From positions 434,001 to 498,000 of the forward strand of contig JAUTDP010000011.1 of the NCBI GenBank assembly GCA_033439795.1: a stretch of 64,000 bases of DNA, given 5' to 3'. The DNA is from Sordaria brevicollis (taxonomy: Eukaryota > Ascomycota > Sordariomycetes > Sordariales > Sordariaceae). The notes under the pieces were generated by a model that did not search any database, had not been told where the DNA came from, and worked only from the letters and a program-made list of their open reading frames with translations. Each line of letters opens with the position of its first letter. Position 1 is the first letter of the stretch. A program made the position numbers and the translations under genes. Below, piece by piece: positions 10,488 to 19,764 of the stretch.

Positions 10488-12107
10488 TGTGTATCGCTCT
10501 GTCGGAGTGATGCGAAGGTTCACCTTTGGCCACGGGCATGCGACTTGGAGGGAGGGGAAGGAATTGGAGATTGGAGGTGCGGTTCGGGCGACCCCAACCG
10601 GCACCCGCTCTTGCATTTCGCGGACACTGCTCCGGACAGACCTTGGACACTCGATCACACTTTGGACACAACAGTAGCTCATCTCGCAACGAGGCGCTTA
10701 TGAAATGCTTCTCGGGGTTTGCAGAGGTTAAAATGAGTTTTGGCTCCTCATTTTGTTCCCTGAAGCGATCACTTTGTCCAGAGAAGCAGAGCCCCAGGCC
10801 CATTGTCGCCGACATTCCCGTGTCCTCGGGAATCTTTGCATGGACATCTGGCCTTTGGCGAGGAGTGCCAACATGCTAACATGGAATGAATAAAAGTTGC
10901 ATAGAAGTTCAGTTGTCGAATACACCCGTTTTTGCTGCAAAACAATGGTCTCATGACCGGAACCTTCAAAGTCGACGGCGAAGCCCCGGGCGGGAAAGTA
11001 GGAATCCCGGCCCGGGCCGTCCCGGACCTGTCTTCGGATCTTTCATGCTCCTTCCTCCTCGATTCCTGCAACCCACCAACGCTCATCACCATAGTATCAT
11101 TTGAATCTGTGGCTATGAGTATTCCGACCATTCGGCAATCCCACGAGAAAAGAACTCGCAACATCACTCATCGCCAACCATCCTTCCTATCTCTGTTGAC
11201 GCAAAACTTCACAGTCAAGCCCAAGATGGAGATGCTTCTCAGTTCTCGAACCTGAACCTGCCATCATTTAGCGCTGTAACATCTCCGCTAAAGACCGTTT
11301 TCCTTCACGGCATGTGTGCTGCAGCCTGCACCCAACGGCCCTTCAAGTGCATGCATCTTCGCTTAGGTAAGGCTGGGACGTTGGGACACGCAACAGATGT
11401 ACATGTCCAACCATCTATGGTACCTCTAGCCAGTATGCGAGAGATGCAGATGTCCAAGTCCAACGAGTTGGTCGACCCATCAGTTAGCGCCATGATACCA
11501 CCTCCCGAGGCTCTGCAGCAGCTGCCTCCTCCTACACCTCCTCCCTTTCTTCCTTTTCTTCCCCTTCTTCCTCCTCCTCGCTCTCAGAATTCGTTCGCCA
11601 TTCACTTCCACCATTCGGTTTCGGTGCGACTCCTCTTTCCAGCCAAGAGGAGCGCATCGTGAATCTTCAGCGGCACCGGCACCGACACCGGAGTGTTCTC
11701 GAATACTGTGAGCGAAGCTCTTCTAACAAAACACACCATTATCTACCATTGCGTCTTTGGACGCTTCAAAATTCTTGTACAGGCAAAACGCCCTGTTGTC
11801 TTCGACCTTGAGCATCTTGACGGCGAGCAAATGGCCACGATTGTTCTGGTTCTAAAAATCTGAAAAGCGTCTTTCCCCCTCTCTCTTGCCCTCTTCTCCA
11901 CGTTCGTTCTAGCTCGTACCCTTCGTTCTCACCATACGTTACCATCTCCCGCTAGACTCGCTACTGTAGGCTCGCAAGAGCTTCATCACTTTTAATCACG
12001 CCCAACTCTTCCGTTCCCAATCACTTCTCCGCACAACGACCCCTACGTCAACCACTTGCCCCTTGCCCCTTTTGTTCCTACCCATCACCAGTGTACATAC
12101 ACGCAAA
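10488..12107. other. Intergenic, 1.6 kb
   Basis: No supported gene. A C/T-rich stretch at about 11518-11580 and C/T-rich sequence up to 12100 probably form the promoter and 5' leader of the acidic-protein gene. Overlapping short ORFs in several frames show no domain. Confidence 0.5.
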
Positions 12108-13080
12108 ATGGACGGAGGAAGGAAAAGAAGCCGCCCGGACGATCTCTGGGAAAGTCTTCACGGACCGCCCCTGAAACGTCTCAGAGCCGGCAACGGTAGT
12201 GGCGTGCCCAGGGGCCCTGGGTACGAAGTCCAGATTTGGGGACAAGAGGCCAACGCCGACGAGGTAAGAATACCCTCTTTTTTCCCCCCTTTCCACCACT
12301 TCTCCCCATCCAGCAACGTTTGTCACGTTGAAACTGACGCTCAAGATAAAGCAGCAACATGGGAGTGCCTCCTCCCCACACGCTCAACAACAACCTTCTT
12401 CTCCTCCTTTGCCGACCCCGGTTTCTCAGTCTACGCATACGGAGGATGAAGTTGATGACGGGGACGAGACCGACGACGACGTCTCCGACTCCGACAACGA
12501 CAACGACAACGAAAACGACAACGTTGTCGACGACGAAATGATGCAGGCGGCCGTCACGCTGCAGTTGTTGACCGAGGCCAATGACTATTTGGCCCAACTT
12601 CTCTCCGCACTCGCTGGGGAAGACGGCAACGTCGACAACGCCAACGACAACGACAATGTCGTGTCTGGCACCTCGAGCGTAACCGGACCCGGCGAACCTG
12701 ACAGCGAGACCGCCGACGATACCTCAGACGCTGCCACGGACGCCAGCGAATCGGACTTGGACATCGGCTACGACGATTGGGACGCCATGTACCCCCTGGA
12801 CATGTTCCAGGAACCGGAGCCCGGGTTCGCTGTGGTGGTGCACCTGGCTGAGGAGGAGCAGATGCAAATCCTCCAGGAGCAGCAGGAGGAGATTGCCCCT
12901 GAGCAGGGCCCGCCTCAGGCTGAGCAGGTGCCGGTACAAGCAGGCCTGGATTTGGACGACGAAGACGAGGACGAGCTGATCCAGACTATACTTGTCCAGG
13001 CCAATCACCAGGATCTTTTCGCTTGGCAGCAAGCAGCGGTGCAGCTTGCGACGCCGCCTTCTTCGCCTCCTTTGCCTTGA
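12108..13080 (+). CDS. Hypothetical acidic, Asp/Asn-rich protein
   Basis: Predicted 296 residues from ATG at 12108 (context CAAAATGG). Exon 1 (12108-12263) encodes a basic N-terminus with GRKRSR and PLKRLRA, possibly nuclear localisation signals. An 82-bp phase-0 intron (12264-12345, GTAAGA, branch CTGAC, CAAG) joins exon 2. Exon 2 is rich in Asp, Glu, Asn and Ser with DND/NDN iterations, a short hydrophobic helix-like segment (MMQAAVTLQLLTEANDYLAQ), and a Gln/Glu-rich tail. The acceptor was chosen because it keeps phase 0 and has a branch site 8 bp upstream. I recognise no family. The composition suggests a disordered nuclear protein; this is inference only. Confidence 0.6.
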
Positions 13081-13308
13081 GGTTTCTGATGCTCGGAGGG
13101 TTGGTGGAAACTCCTGGACTGCCTGGATACGATTCTGCATCAGTTCATGGTGTTGAACTCAACAGGCGCCACCCGGATAAGGACAGCTTGATGAAACTTA
13201 CCCAAGTCCACTCCTCGGCGACGACAAAGCCAAACGACCCATCAAAGTCAGTTTGAAGCTTATCGATTGCGCAATGAGGCCGTCTATACCAGGTCAACAC
13301 TTTGAGGC

Positions 13309-13420
13309 CGATTCGGTGCCCGACTCAACACCCAAAACTGACCGTCGCCGTCTCTCTCTTCTGTCGATTCGGTGCCCGACTCAACATCAACCTCTGATCG
13401 TCGCCGTCTCTGTCTTCTAA
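13309..13420. repeat. 56-bp imperfect tandem duplication
   Basis: Copies at 13309-13364 and 13365-13420 both begin CGATTCGGTGCCCGACTCAA and share the following CGTCGCCGTCTC segment. Confidence 0.8.
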
Positions 13421-13434
13421 AAGCAACCCGGTCA

Positions 13435-13570
13435 ACAACCAGCTCTCTTCCTCCTCTGCAAGTTGAGCCTTTTCGCCATTTCCCCCATGCCGACTGGTCG
13501 TCGGTCGATCCAAGATTACAACCAGCTCTCTTCCTCCTCTGCAAGTTGAGCCTTTTCGCCATTTCCCCCA
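13435..13570. repeat. 53-bp perfect direct repeat, 83-bp spacing
   Basis: Copies at 13435-13487 and 13518-13570, each starting ACAACCAGCTCTCTTCC and ending CATTTCCCCCA. They are separated by 30 bp of unique sequence. Confidence 0.85.
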
Positions 13571-13980
13571 CGCGACTGACTGATCGATCAGTCCAAAAGT
13601 CACAACCTCCCGTCATCTCTCTTTTCAACTAGACTCACCAGTGGCAGCCATGCCTGTAACGACATCGACCCAACCCAGCTCGGCCACTCTCTTACTGGAG
13701 TCCTTATTTTGTCGACATCACCAATTACTCCGTGTTTGGAACGCGGAACCAACGAAAAAAGAAAATTACCTTGGACCAAAAGATCAAGAGAGGAAACCTA
13801 AAATAAGGAAGAAAAAAAAACCATATCAAAAAAGGTGGTATTCCATGGAAAAAAAAATCAGGCTTAAACCAAAAGCAGAGCCAAATTTAACGAAGCGAGC
13901 CAGCGTGCTATGGCCTAACCTTAGCTTATTTCAATCCCTTTCCGAACAAAAAAAAAAGAAGAATACAAAAAGCGAAAGAC

Positions 13981-14408
13981 ATACCTAGTGTTTAACTTGC
14001 CGCACCGGGGTCATTATCCTCATGCACCCTTTTTTGACTTCATGCACCCTGCGCACGGACCCCGCGTTTTCGAATGTAAATTTCTACAACAAAACGTTCC
14101 AAACTTTCATCACCAGAGGTCTATCACGCAACGGCCACTCTTTACAAACACTTATCAAAAACTTAAGCGTTATTTTATCAAGTAACAATTAGTATATAGG
14201 GTATATAAAATTAGGAAGGCTTATAGGAGTTTTTTCGAAGGAATATCAATACGGACTTCTCGGCGAATATTTCCATTCGGGTTTGAAAACGAATAATTAC
14301 ATTACAAGACGGCGATAATTTCATTACACGTAAAAAAAGGGTGCGCGAAGTAAAAAAGGGTGCATGAGGACAATGACCCCGGTGCGGCAAGTCAAGCTCC
14401 ATACCTAG
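13981..14408. mobile_element. MITE-like element with 8-bp target site duplication
   Basis: Inverted termini of roughly 40-55 bp face each other. The left one (from 13989) carries CTTGCCGCACCGGGGTCAT; the right one (to 14400) carries its complement ATGACCCCGGTGCGGCAAG. A second internal copy of TGCACCC lies at each end. Direct repeats ATACCTAG flank the element at 13981-13988 and 14401-14408. The 412-bp body is AT-rich and non-coding. An 8-bp duplication fits hAT-like transposition; the extreme termini match imperfectly, so exact ends are uncertain. No transposase is encoded, so movement would depend on one elsewhere. Confidence 0.78.
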
Positions 14409-15096
14409 CAGCTGCTCAAGCAGAAAAACAACAACAACAACAACAACAACAGTGTTAAGAACCAAGTCCACACCCGGAAAAGCGGCGGGATGGATGGAAA
14501 AGTTTATTCAGTTAGATACGTTCAATGAAAGATGAAAAGAAAAGTTTGGTGTCTTTCATATCATCGTTGCGTGTTATGGAATTAGCGATGGGTTTGTGGG
14601 GAGGGTATAGGATATGGGCTCACACTGTCATAACTCACGGCCAGTGACAGCTCACTGGTTGTTTAGAGGAGACCAAATCAGTTTCTGTTCCTTGTTCATG
14701 TGTCTTTTCCTGCTCATTGGTCGTGTTTACTTTCTCTTTGATGCTGTGTGGAGGATTAGAGGGGTTCATCATGATGAGTAGAGCGTTTCAAACTTCGAAT
14801 AGTGGCAGGGAAAATTAGATTAGATTTTGGTTTCGAACGAGAATTACACTCCAACTTTGCTCTAAACTAGAAGTGAATCATTGTTATTCTATGAACTCTG
14901 CGCTCAAGAGTCCTCTTTCTCAGACCTGCTCCATTCCATTTACTTCCGCTTCCATCCCCAAGATATCCATTGATGAGTCCCGTCCGAGTCCCAGAGGCGA
15001 TCACCCTCGCCCCAACATCGACAAAACTGCTGCCCACGCGAACTTTCAACGCATCATGTATCGCTGTTATAATCAGTAGCTTGGGTACAGATAGGC
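14409..15096. other. Intergenic upstream of the 5S rRNA gene
   Basis: No supported gene. TATAAT at 15069-15074 lies about 25 bp before the 5S start, where fungal 5S genes usually have a TATA-like element. Confidence 0.45.
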
Positions 15097-15215
15097 ACAT
15101 ACGACCATACCCACTGGAAAACTCGGGATCCCGTCCGCTCTCCCATAGATAAGCCAGTGAGGGCCAGACTAGTAGTTGGGTCGGTGACGACCAGCGAATC
15201 CCTGGTGTTGTATGT
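15097..15215 (+). rRNA. 5S ribosomal RNA gene
   Basis: 119 nt beginning ACATACGACCATACCCACTG and ending GGTGTTGTATGT. The two ends pair to form helix I. The conserved internal promoter/loop segments GGAAAACTCGGGATCCCGTC, TAGTAGTTGGGTCGGTGACG and ACCAGCGAATCCC are present. A T run follows at 15219-15225 as the Pol III terminator. Neurospora has dispersed, non-tandem 5S genes of several types; helix II and III (CCCACTGG pairing with CCAGTGAGGG) look intact, so this could be a functional copy. The precise isotype was not determined. Confidence 0.93.
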
Positions 15216-15218
15216 CCC

Positions 15219-15225
15219 TTTTTTT
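15219..15225 (+). terminator. Oligo-T Pol III terminator of the 5S gene
   Basis: Run of seven T starting 4 nt after the mature 5S end. Confidence 0.75.
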
Positions 15226-15618
15226 GGTTTCTTTTTCCTTTTTTCCAGCGCTCGTCTTTTTGCGATCTCTCTCTTTTTTTTCTTCATAGGGAAGGGAGAA
15301 TGGGAGTGGCGTGAAGCGAATGGAGTAGAGGTACCCATCGCCAACGTTTCGCAAGACCATATTTGGGCCAATGACGTGTTACGCTCACTAACAATTTACA
15401 TACAGTGCCAAGCATCTTACAGGAAACACCATATGTATGTAAGAGATGAGTGCGCAGGTGCCCAATATAATGTACAGCAGCTCGTCTTGGCAAGAAAGGC
15501 CGTTACACTCGCTCTTTATCCCACAGAACAACAACACCTTCCCCAACATTAAACCCCCCTCAAGAAACACGGCGTACGACAATTAAGGAAGTTCTAACAT
15601 ATCTTTTGAACCTTTATC
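15226..15618. other. Intergenic, 3' flank of the viperin-like gene
   Basis: About 390 bp with T-rich stretches. No gene supported. Confidence 0.4.
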
Positions 15619-16635
15619 TTACCACTCCAAATCCTCCCGTCCCCCATCACCACCACACGCCTTCCCCATCTCAGGCTTAACCCAATCATACAACCCCCCC
15701 CTTTCCAAAAACGCATCCTCATCCCAAAACACGCTCTCCAGCGCCCTTCTCACCCCAACCTCCACCACCGGCCTTGACGGCTGCTTCCCCGTCCTGTCCA
15801 AAAACCTCAAGTACTCATCAAGAATAAGATACGACTTAGCCATCAGGCTATTCGGCTCCGGCACCAACGCCTTCTGGCCCTTATGCCTCTCGCAAAACCC
15901 CGCAAACTCCTCATCCGAAATAGTAAACTTGTGCCCGTTCCTCAACGTCTCCGGCGAGTCGTCGTTCTCCCCCGCCACGATCAGCACCTGGAAGCACTTC
16001 CACCGGAACGGTCTGAGCACAGCCAAGTGGGCATTCATATCCTCCGCGTGATTCAGCCGGTTAACAACCGTGTTGATCTTGAACAAGATGCCATACTTTT
16101 CACACCAGCCCGCAATCTGGTACAGTTTTTTCACCTGGTCGCCCGAACCGCGGCCGATGGCGATGTTGGTCGACTCGTCGAACGAGTCGCAGCTTACGGC
16201 GAGGATGTCGAGGTTGTGGCCGTGCTTGCGTAGGAAGCTCTCTTTGACTAGACTGCCGTTGGTGACGATGGAGACGGACTCGAGATGCAGGTCTTGCTTG
16301 CAAAAGTCGATCATCTCGCCCAGGAACTTGGGGTAGAGGAAGGGCTCGCCGCCGGCGAAGTTGAGCTTTTTCATGCCGGCGGAGGCGAGCAGGCGGAGGG
16401 CTTCCTTGGCGCGGTCGGGGGACTCGACGTGGCTGGAGCTGGCGGTGTGGAAGCAGAAGCCGCAGGTGTAGTTGCAGCGGCGGGTGAAGTGGTAGTTGAT
16501 GGAGATGGGGACTTTGCTGCGGCCGCGGCGGCCGTGGAAGAGTCTCTGAGAGGCGATAATGACGAGTATGAGGGCTAGTAGCCACTTGATGGCTTCCATG
16601 TTGAGCCTGCTGTTTGGGTATGGGTAAAAGCACAT
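15619..16635 (-). CDS. Viperin/RSAD2-like radical SAM protein
   Basis: 338 residues from ATG at 16635, or 326 from the second ATG at 16599 (MEAIKWLLALILVIIASQ), which begins right at a hydrophobic or amphipathic membrane-binding helix like that of vertebrate viperin and may be the true start. The radical SAM cluster is CNYTCGFC (cysteines 54, 58, 61), inside VPISINYHFTRRCNY. GGEPFLYP, SIVTNGSL, ILAVSCDSFDE, FKINTVVNR and SYLILDEYLRFL follow in viperin order, and the protein ends in a terminal tryptophan as human viperin does. Viperins convert a nucleoside triphosphate (CTP in animals) to its 3'-deoxy-3',4'-didehydro analogue, which ends viral RNA chains. Substrate in fungi is not settled by this sequence. 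The gene is intronless and divergent from a UMP/CMP-kinase-like gene 430 bp away. Confidence 0.9.
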   Translation of the reverse strand: MCFYPYPNSRLNMEAIKWLLALILVIIASQRLFHGRRGRSKVPISINYHFTRRCNYTCGFCFHTASSSHVESPDRAKEALRLLASAGMKKLNFAGGEPFLYPKFLGEMIDFCKQDLHLESVSIVTNGSLVKESFLRKHGHNLDILAVSCDSFDESTNIAIGRGSGDQVKKLYQIAGWCEKYGILFKINTVVNRLNHAEDMNAHLAVLRPFRWKCFQVLIVAGENDDSPETLRNGHKFTISDEEFAGFCERHKGQKALVPEPNSLMAKSYLILDEYLRFLDRTGKQPSRPVVEVGVRRALESVFWDEDAFLERGGLYDWVKPEMGKACGGDGGREDLEW

Positions 16636-17061
16636 AGAGGTTTGTCCATCTTTTTTTGCGGATCAATGAAGAGTGGGTTTTGAAGGGTTGATAGAAGAGG
16701 GCGGAGAGGGCGGAAAGAGGCGTAGTGTAGGCCTCACGCACGGAATATTGAGTAATCTATGGAAGAGGGCGGAGAGAGGCATACAGTAGGCCTCAAGCAT
16801 GGAATATTGTCTAATATTGATAGCACTTAGCCGTAAAATCCCTTCGTTTCTTCATTGATAATGGTGTTTCCTTGTTTGCACATGCACATAGCCTTGGGTT
16901 ACACAAAACCTCGCTTCGAAGTGCAAACAAGCAACAAGGAGTGACTGATCATGGCAGTCATAAACACGGACGCCAGGCAATTTTCTGCCGTCTCTCGTTT
17001 CTTCTCAGAACGTACCTACCAAATCCGACATCAAGCATAGGTCGCCCGCCGTCTTGTGATA
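16636..17061. promoter_or_regulatory. Shared divergent promoter of the viperin-like and kinase genes
   Basis: 426 bp between two divergent start codons (490 bp if the kinase distance is taken from the second viperin ATG). It carries an imperfect tandem repeat: GAAGAGGGCGGAGAG to GGAATATTG at about 16694-16756, again at 16762-16815. No coding region. Co-regulation of the two genes is an inference from layout. Confidence 0.6.
16694..16815. repeat. Imperfect tandem repeat in the divergent promoter
   Basis: Two copies, about 63 and 54 bp, share GAAGAGGGCGGAGAG, GTAGGCCTCA and GGAATATTG in the same order and orientation. Confidence 0.8.
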
Positions 17062-18025
17062 ATGGCGTCGTCAACAACCAGTACCAAGACTCGGGATGTG
17101 ATCTTCGTCATTGGTAAACGCTACCTACCTACCCAGTACCCACATCCCTGACTGTAACCTGGCTAGCACCGCGTAAACACTTCAAGAAGTTCAAGTGCTC
17201 GCTAACTCTCAGTCTCCCTCGCATAGGCGCCCCCGGAGCAGGAAAGGGCACCCTGTGCAAACTACTTGCGGAAGATAACGATCTCGAGCACCTCTCCATC
17301 GGAGATCTTCTGCGGCAAACCGTCTCATCACCCAACGCAGTAGACGAAGCAATGGCCGGGTACATCCAGCGCGGGGAACTCCTGCCGACGGATATGATTC
17401 TTTCTGTTCTGGAACCACACCTCAAAAAATGTGGTGACGCGGGCCGAACCCGAACCCTCCTCTTGGATGGGTTCCCTCGGCAGCTGGACCAGGCGAGAGA
17501 GTTTGAAGCTGTGGTAAGTACCTTCTTATCTATATCCCAACCTCGCTAGCTTGTCTTCATAATTCCGGCGATGATGGCGGCTGAGACTGGACTTGCGCCA
17601 TTACACTTAGTAGGTACTAACTGACTGACTGACGCCTTAAAGTTTGGAACCCCCAAGCTCGTTCTCTTCTTTGACTGTCCCGAGGACCTAGCTCGAGAGA
17701 GAGTCATCACAAGAGCAGCAGGTCGAGCCGGGGACACGCTTGAGGTGTTCAACAAACGGTATCGGGAGTTTGGCGAGTTGAACCCGCCGATACTGACCTA
17801 CTATGGGAACCCAAACGACGGCAAGACGATTGTGGTATGTTGCCATGACACATCCCGAAAGATGCGTGCGGTGTTTTGAGAGATAAACGTTCTAACCAAG
17901 AAATGTATGTGTAGATCAACACCAGCCGATCCACGGGTGAATCGTATCAAGCGCTGCGAACTGCCCTGGATAGTAGCTGTGAATGGTTGACTCTGACTTC
18001 GAAATCACCACCGGAAGCTCGCTAG
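17062..18025 (+). CDS. UMP/CMP (adenylate-family) nucleoside monophosphate kinase
   Basis: 213 residues from four exons: 17062-17113, 17227-17513, 17643-17834, 17915-18025. The three introns have donors GTAAAC, GTAAGT and GTATGT, acceptors ATAG, AAAG and GTAG, and recognisable branch sites; the exon lengths keep frame to TAG. The P-loop is GAPGAGKGT, split by the first intron just upstream. SIGDLLRQTV and LLDGFPRQLDQAREFE form the NMP-binding region; LVLFFDCPEDLARERVITRA with a short lid (GRAGDTLE) and NKRYREF follow, as in UMP/CMP kinases rather than long-lid adenylate kinases. Product: phosphorylation of UMP/CMP (possibly AMP) by ATP. It is shorter than the usual fungal Ura6 and probably a second paralogue. 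Position next to viperin suggests it supplies CTP precursor. Confidence 0.85.
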
Positions 18026-18215
18026 TGACGGCGGTGGTGGGTGGAACAAGATTGGCACATCTTAATGAAGAGAGTTTGATGTGGTTGTTATGCTGTCGTA
18101 ACTCACATTTTGTGTAAGTAAGGGCGGGGGCAAGGAATTGCAAATGGCCAGGCTTTAAGTAGAGTTTCGTATCCAGTGTAATAGCAGAGACATAGCTGGG
18201 ATGCCCAGATGAATA

Positions 18216-18312
18216 TCTTTTTGACCAAGCTCCCGTTGCTTTGGTGACAAAACAAGTCGGACCCAAGGTGGAAGTTGTGTGCTTGCCTGCAAAAGTCCAT
18301 CATCTCGCCTCG
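18216..18312 (-). pseudogene. Viperin-gene fragment (relic)
   Basis: About 100 bp on the minus strand resembles codons around KFLGEMIDFCKQD to TNGSLVKESF of the viperin-like gene: the fragment reads KFRGEMMDFCRQA, then SNGSLVKKIF. DNA similarity is direct, for example CTGCAAAAGTCCATCATCTC against TTGCAAAAGTCGATCATCTC on the plus strand. It lacks the iron-sulfur motif and both ends, so it cannot work. It overlaps the last codons of the CYTH gene. Confidence 0.75.
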
Positions 18313-19004
18313 GAACTTCCACTTGGTGTCCTTCCCATCATCTTGAAATACGCCGTCAACTTCCCCACCGGCTTCCCCTCCGCAAACGCCCACTCATACC
18401 TCTTCATAAACTCCGTAATCCTCTCATCCATCCTCTGCATCTCAGCCCGCTTCTCCTCCTCGCTCGGCGCCTCCCCTACCTTCTTCCCCTCCAACGTCTT
18501 CTGCAGCTCCACCTCCCCCACCTCATGCCCAAAGTCCATCCTGTCCCTTACAATCCAGAACTCGTCATCCGCAATCCACGTCTCGCGCGTGGTCACAAAA
18601 TCCGCCATCGTCACCAGCCCAAAATTCTCCTTCTGCCCCCGCTCGCCTACCTGCTCGCCCGCACGGACGACGCCCTGGCCCGTGATGCGCTCAACACAGG
18701 CGGCGATATCCCCAACCTCGCGCAGCTCCTCAAACTGCGAGTTGGTAAAGTCGCCGCCCTTGCGGACCTTGGCCTCCCACGCGCCGTTTCGGCGGCGCAC
18801 CCATACGCCGGCCGAGGTGAGCAGGCCGGCCTTGTCGTTGTAGTACGTGTCGCGGATGGTCTGGGGGCGGAGGGCCTGCAGGGAGCGGAAGGGCGGGACG
18901 CCGCCGTGCTGCGTCAGTTGGCGGACGGCGAGGGAGCGGAATTTGCGCTCGACTTCTAGGATGCAGGGCGCGAAGGCCTTGGGGAGGGTTTGGCGGATGG
19001 GCAT
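18300..19004 (-). CDS. CYTH-domain (thiamine-triphosphatase-like) protein
   Basis: 234 residues from ATG at 19004; the open frame reaches 19025 only through a GTG. ILEVERKFR near the N-terminus is the CYTH ExExK signature. Further on are WEAKVRKGGDF, REVGDIAACVE, a YYND segment and GEVELQKT, the charged strands that line the triphosphate tunnel. The order and length fit eukaryotic thiamine triphosphatase, which hydrolyses ThTP or related triphosphates in the cytosol. The stop codon and last few residues (SGSSEAR) lie in DNA shared with the viperin relic, so the original C-terminus may have been replaced. Read leftward toward the kinase gene, which ends 275 bp away (convergent). Confidence 0.82.
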   Translation of the reverse strand: MPIRQTLPKAFAPCILEVERKFRSLAVRQLTQHGGVPPFRSLQALRPQTIRDTYYNDKAGLLTSAGVWVRRRNGAWEAKVRKGGDFTNSQFEELREVGDIAACVERITGQGVVRAGEQVGERGQKENFGLVTMADFVTTRETWIADDEFWIVRDRMDFGHEVGEVELQKTLEGKKVGEAPSEEEKRAEMQRMDERITEFMKRYEWAFAEGKPVGKLTAYFKMMGRTPSGSSEAR

Positions 19005-19764
19005 GGTGATGGTGAGGGTTACCACCGGCCTTGCTGCTATGTGTGTATGGAGGTGTAAGTAGAGTGAGAGAGAGAGAGAGAGAGCTCGTAGGGATGTGTA
19101 CTTATGTGAAGCGGCCGCTCACTTTTTCAAGAGCCTGTGCCCTCCAAAAACTACTAATTATTATGATTCGAGAAAGGATGGTTGGAATTGGGGATTTGAC
19201 AGCGTTTGATGCTACCCGGTGACGAACAGGGTGTACCTCGCCGGAAACATGAAAAAAAAAAAAAAAAGAAAAAGTGAAGCCGTGAAACAGAGGAAAACAA
19301 ACGGGCTGGGAAAAGAGTGATTGATTGGCTTGCTAGAAAGAAGAACACGGGAGAAATGGCCAAATAGCCCAATTAAATACCCGAGAAAGGAAAACTCTAA
19401 TGGGGCGGAGTTTTTGAGTGGCCGGATACAAACGTTGCGACGGGAGGCTCGTAATGTTACACAGCACACGGGAAGGTAGGTAGTTTTGCCCACCTACCTT
19501 TTGTGCCCGCCTTCGAGTCAGGTGATTCAATCCCTGACCTTCAACATTCACTCCTTCCGCTCTCTTTCTCGAGATATTTCTCGCTTATCCCTCACTCCTT
19601 CCTATTCCGCTTTGAAATGGGGTCACCGAGCAACTTGTGCAAGGAAGCAGTCACTAGGCAGAAATCTTCCTGCACATCAACTTCAATTTCTCCTCATCAT
19701 CTCTTTCCATTTCAATTCTCACCCGCCAACACCATCACCGACATCACCATCTTCACCATCACCA
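19005..19764. other. Intergenic with simple repeats
   Basis: Upstream region of the CYTH gene and 3' flank of the next gene. A GA dinucleotide repeat lies at 19062-19084, a short A run near 19252-19267, and CATCACC-type repeats from about 19726. No gene supported. Confidence 0.5.
19062..19084. repeat. GA dinucleotide microsatellite
   Basis: About 11 consecutive GA units. Confidence 0.85.

Larger units (their letters stand above)
13081..13980. other. Intergenic with tandem duplications
   Basis: 3' flank of the acidic-protein gene. Contains two separate short tandem duplications (13309-13420 and 13435-13570) and an A-rich stretch (13750-13980). No supported gene. Confidence 0.5.

Noticed and set aside
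9804..10682. 292-codon minus-strand frame across the HET gene
   Set aside because: Antisense shadow with no recognisable motif.
15157..15552. 131-codon frame starting inside the 5S gene
   Set aside because: It begins within the 5S rRNA and crosses its terminator; no domain.
16100..16741. 213-codon minus frame rich in Arg/His/Pro overlapping the viperin gene
   Set aside because: Alternative frame of the viperin coding sequence.
18279..18959. 226-codon plus frame over the CYTH gene
   Set aside because: Antisense shadow; the minus frame has the ExExK signature.
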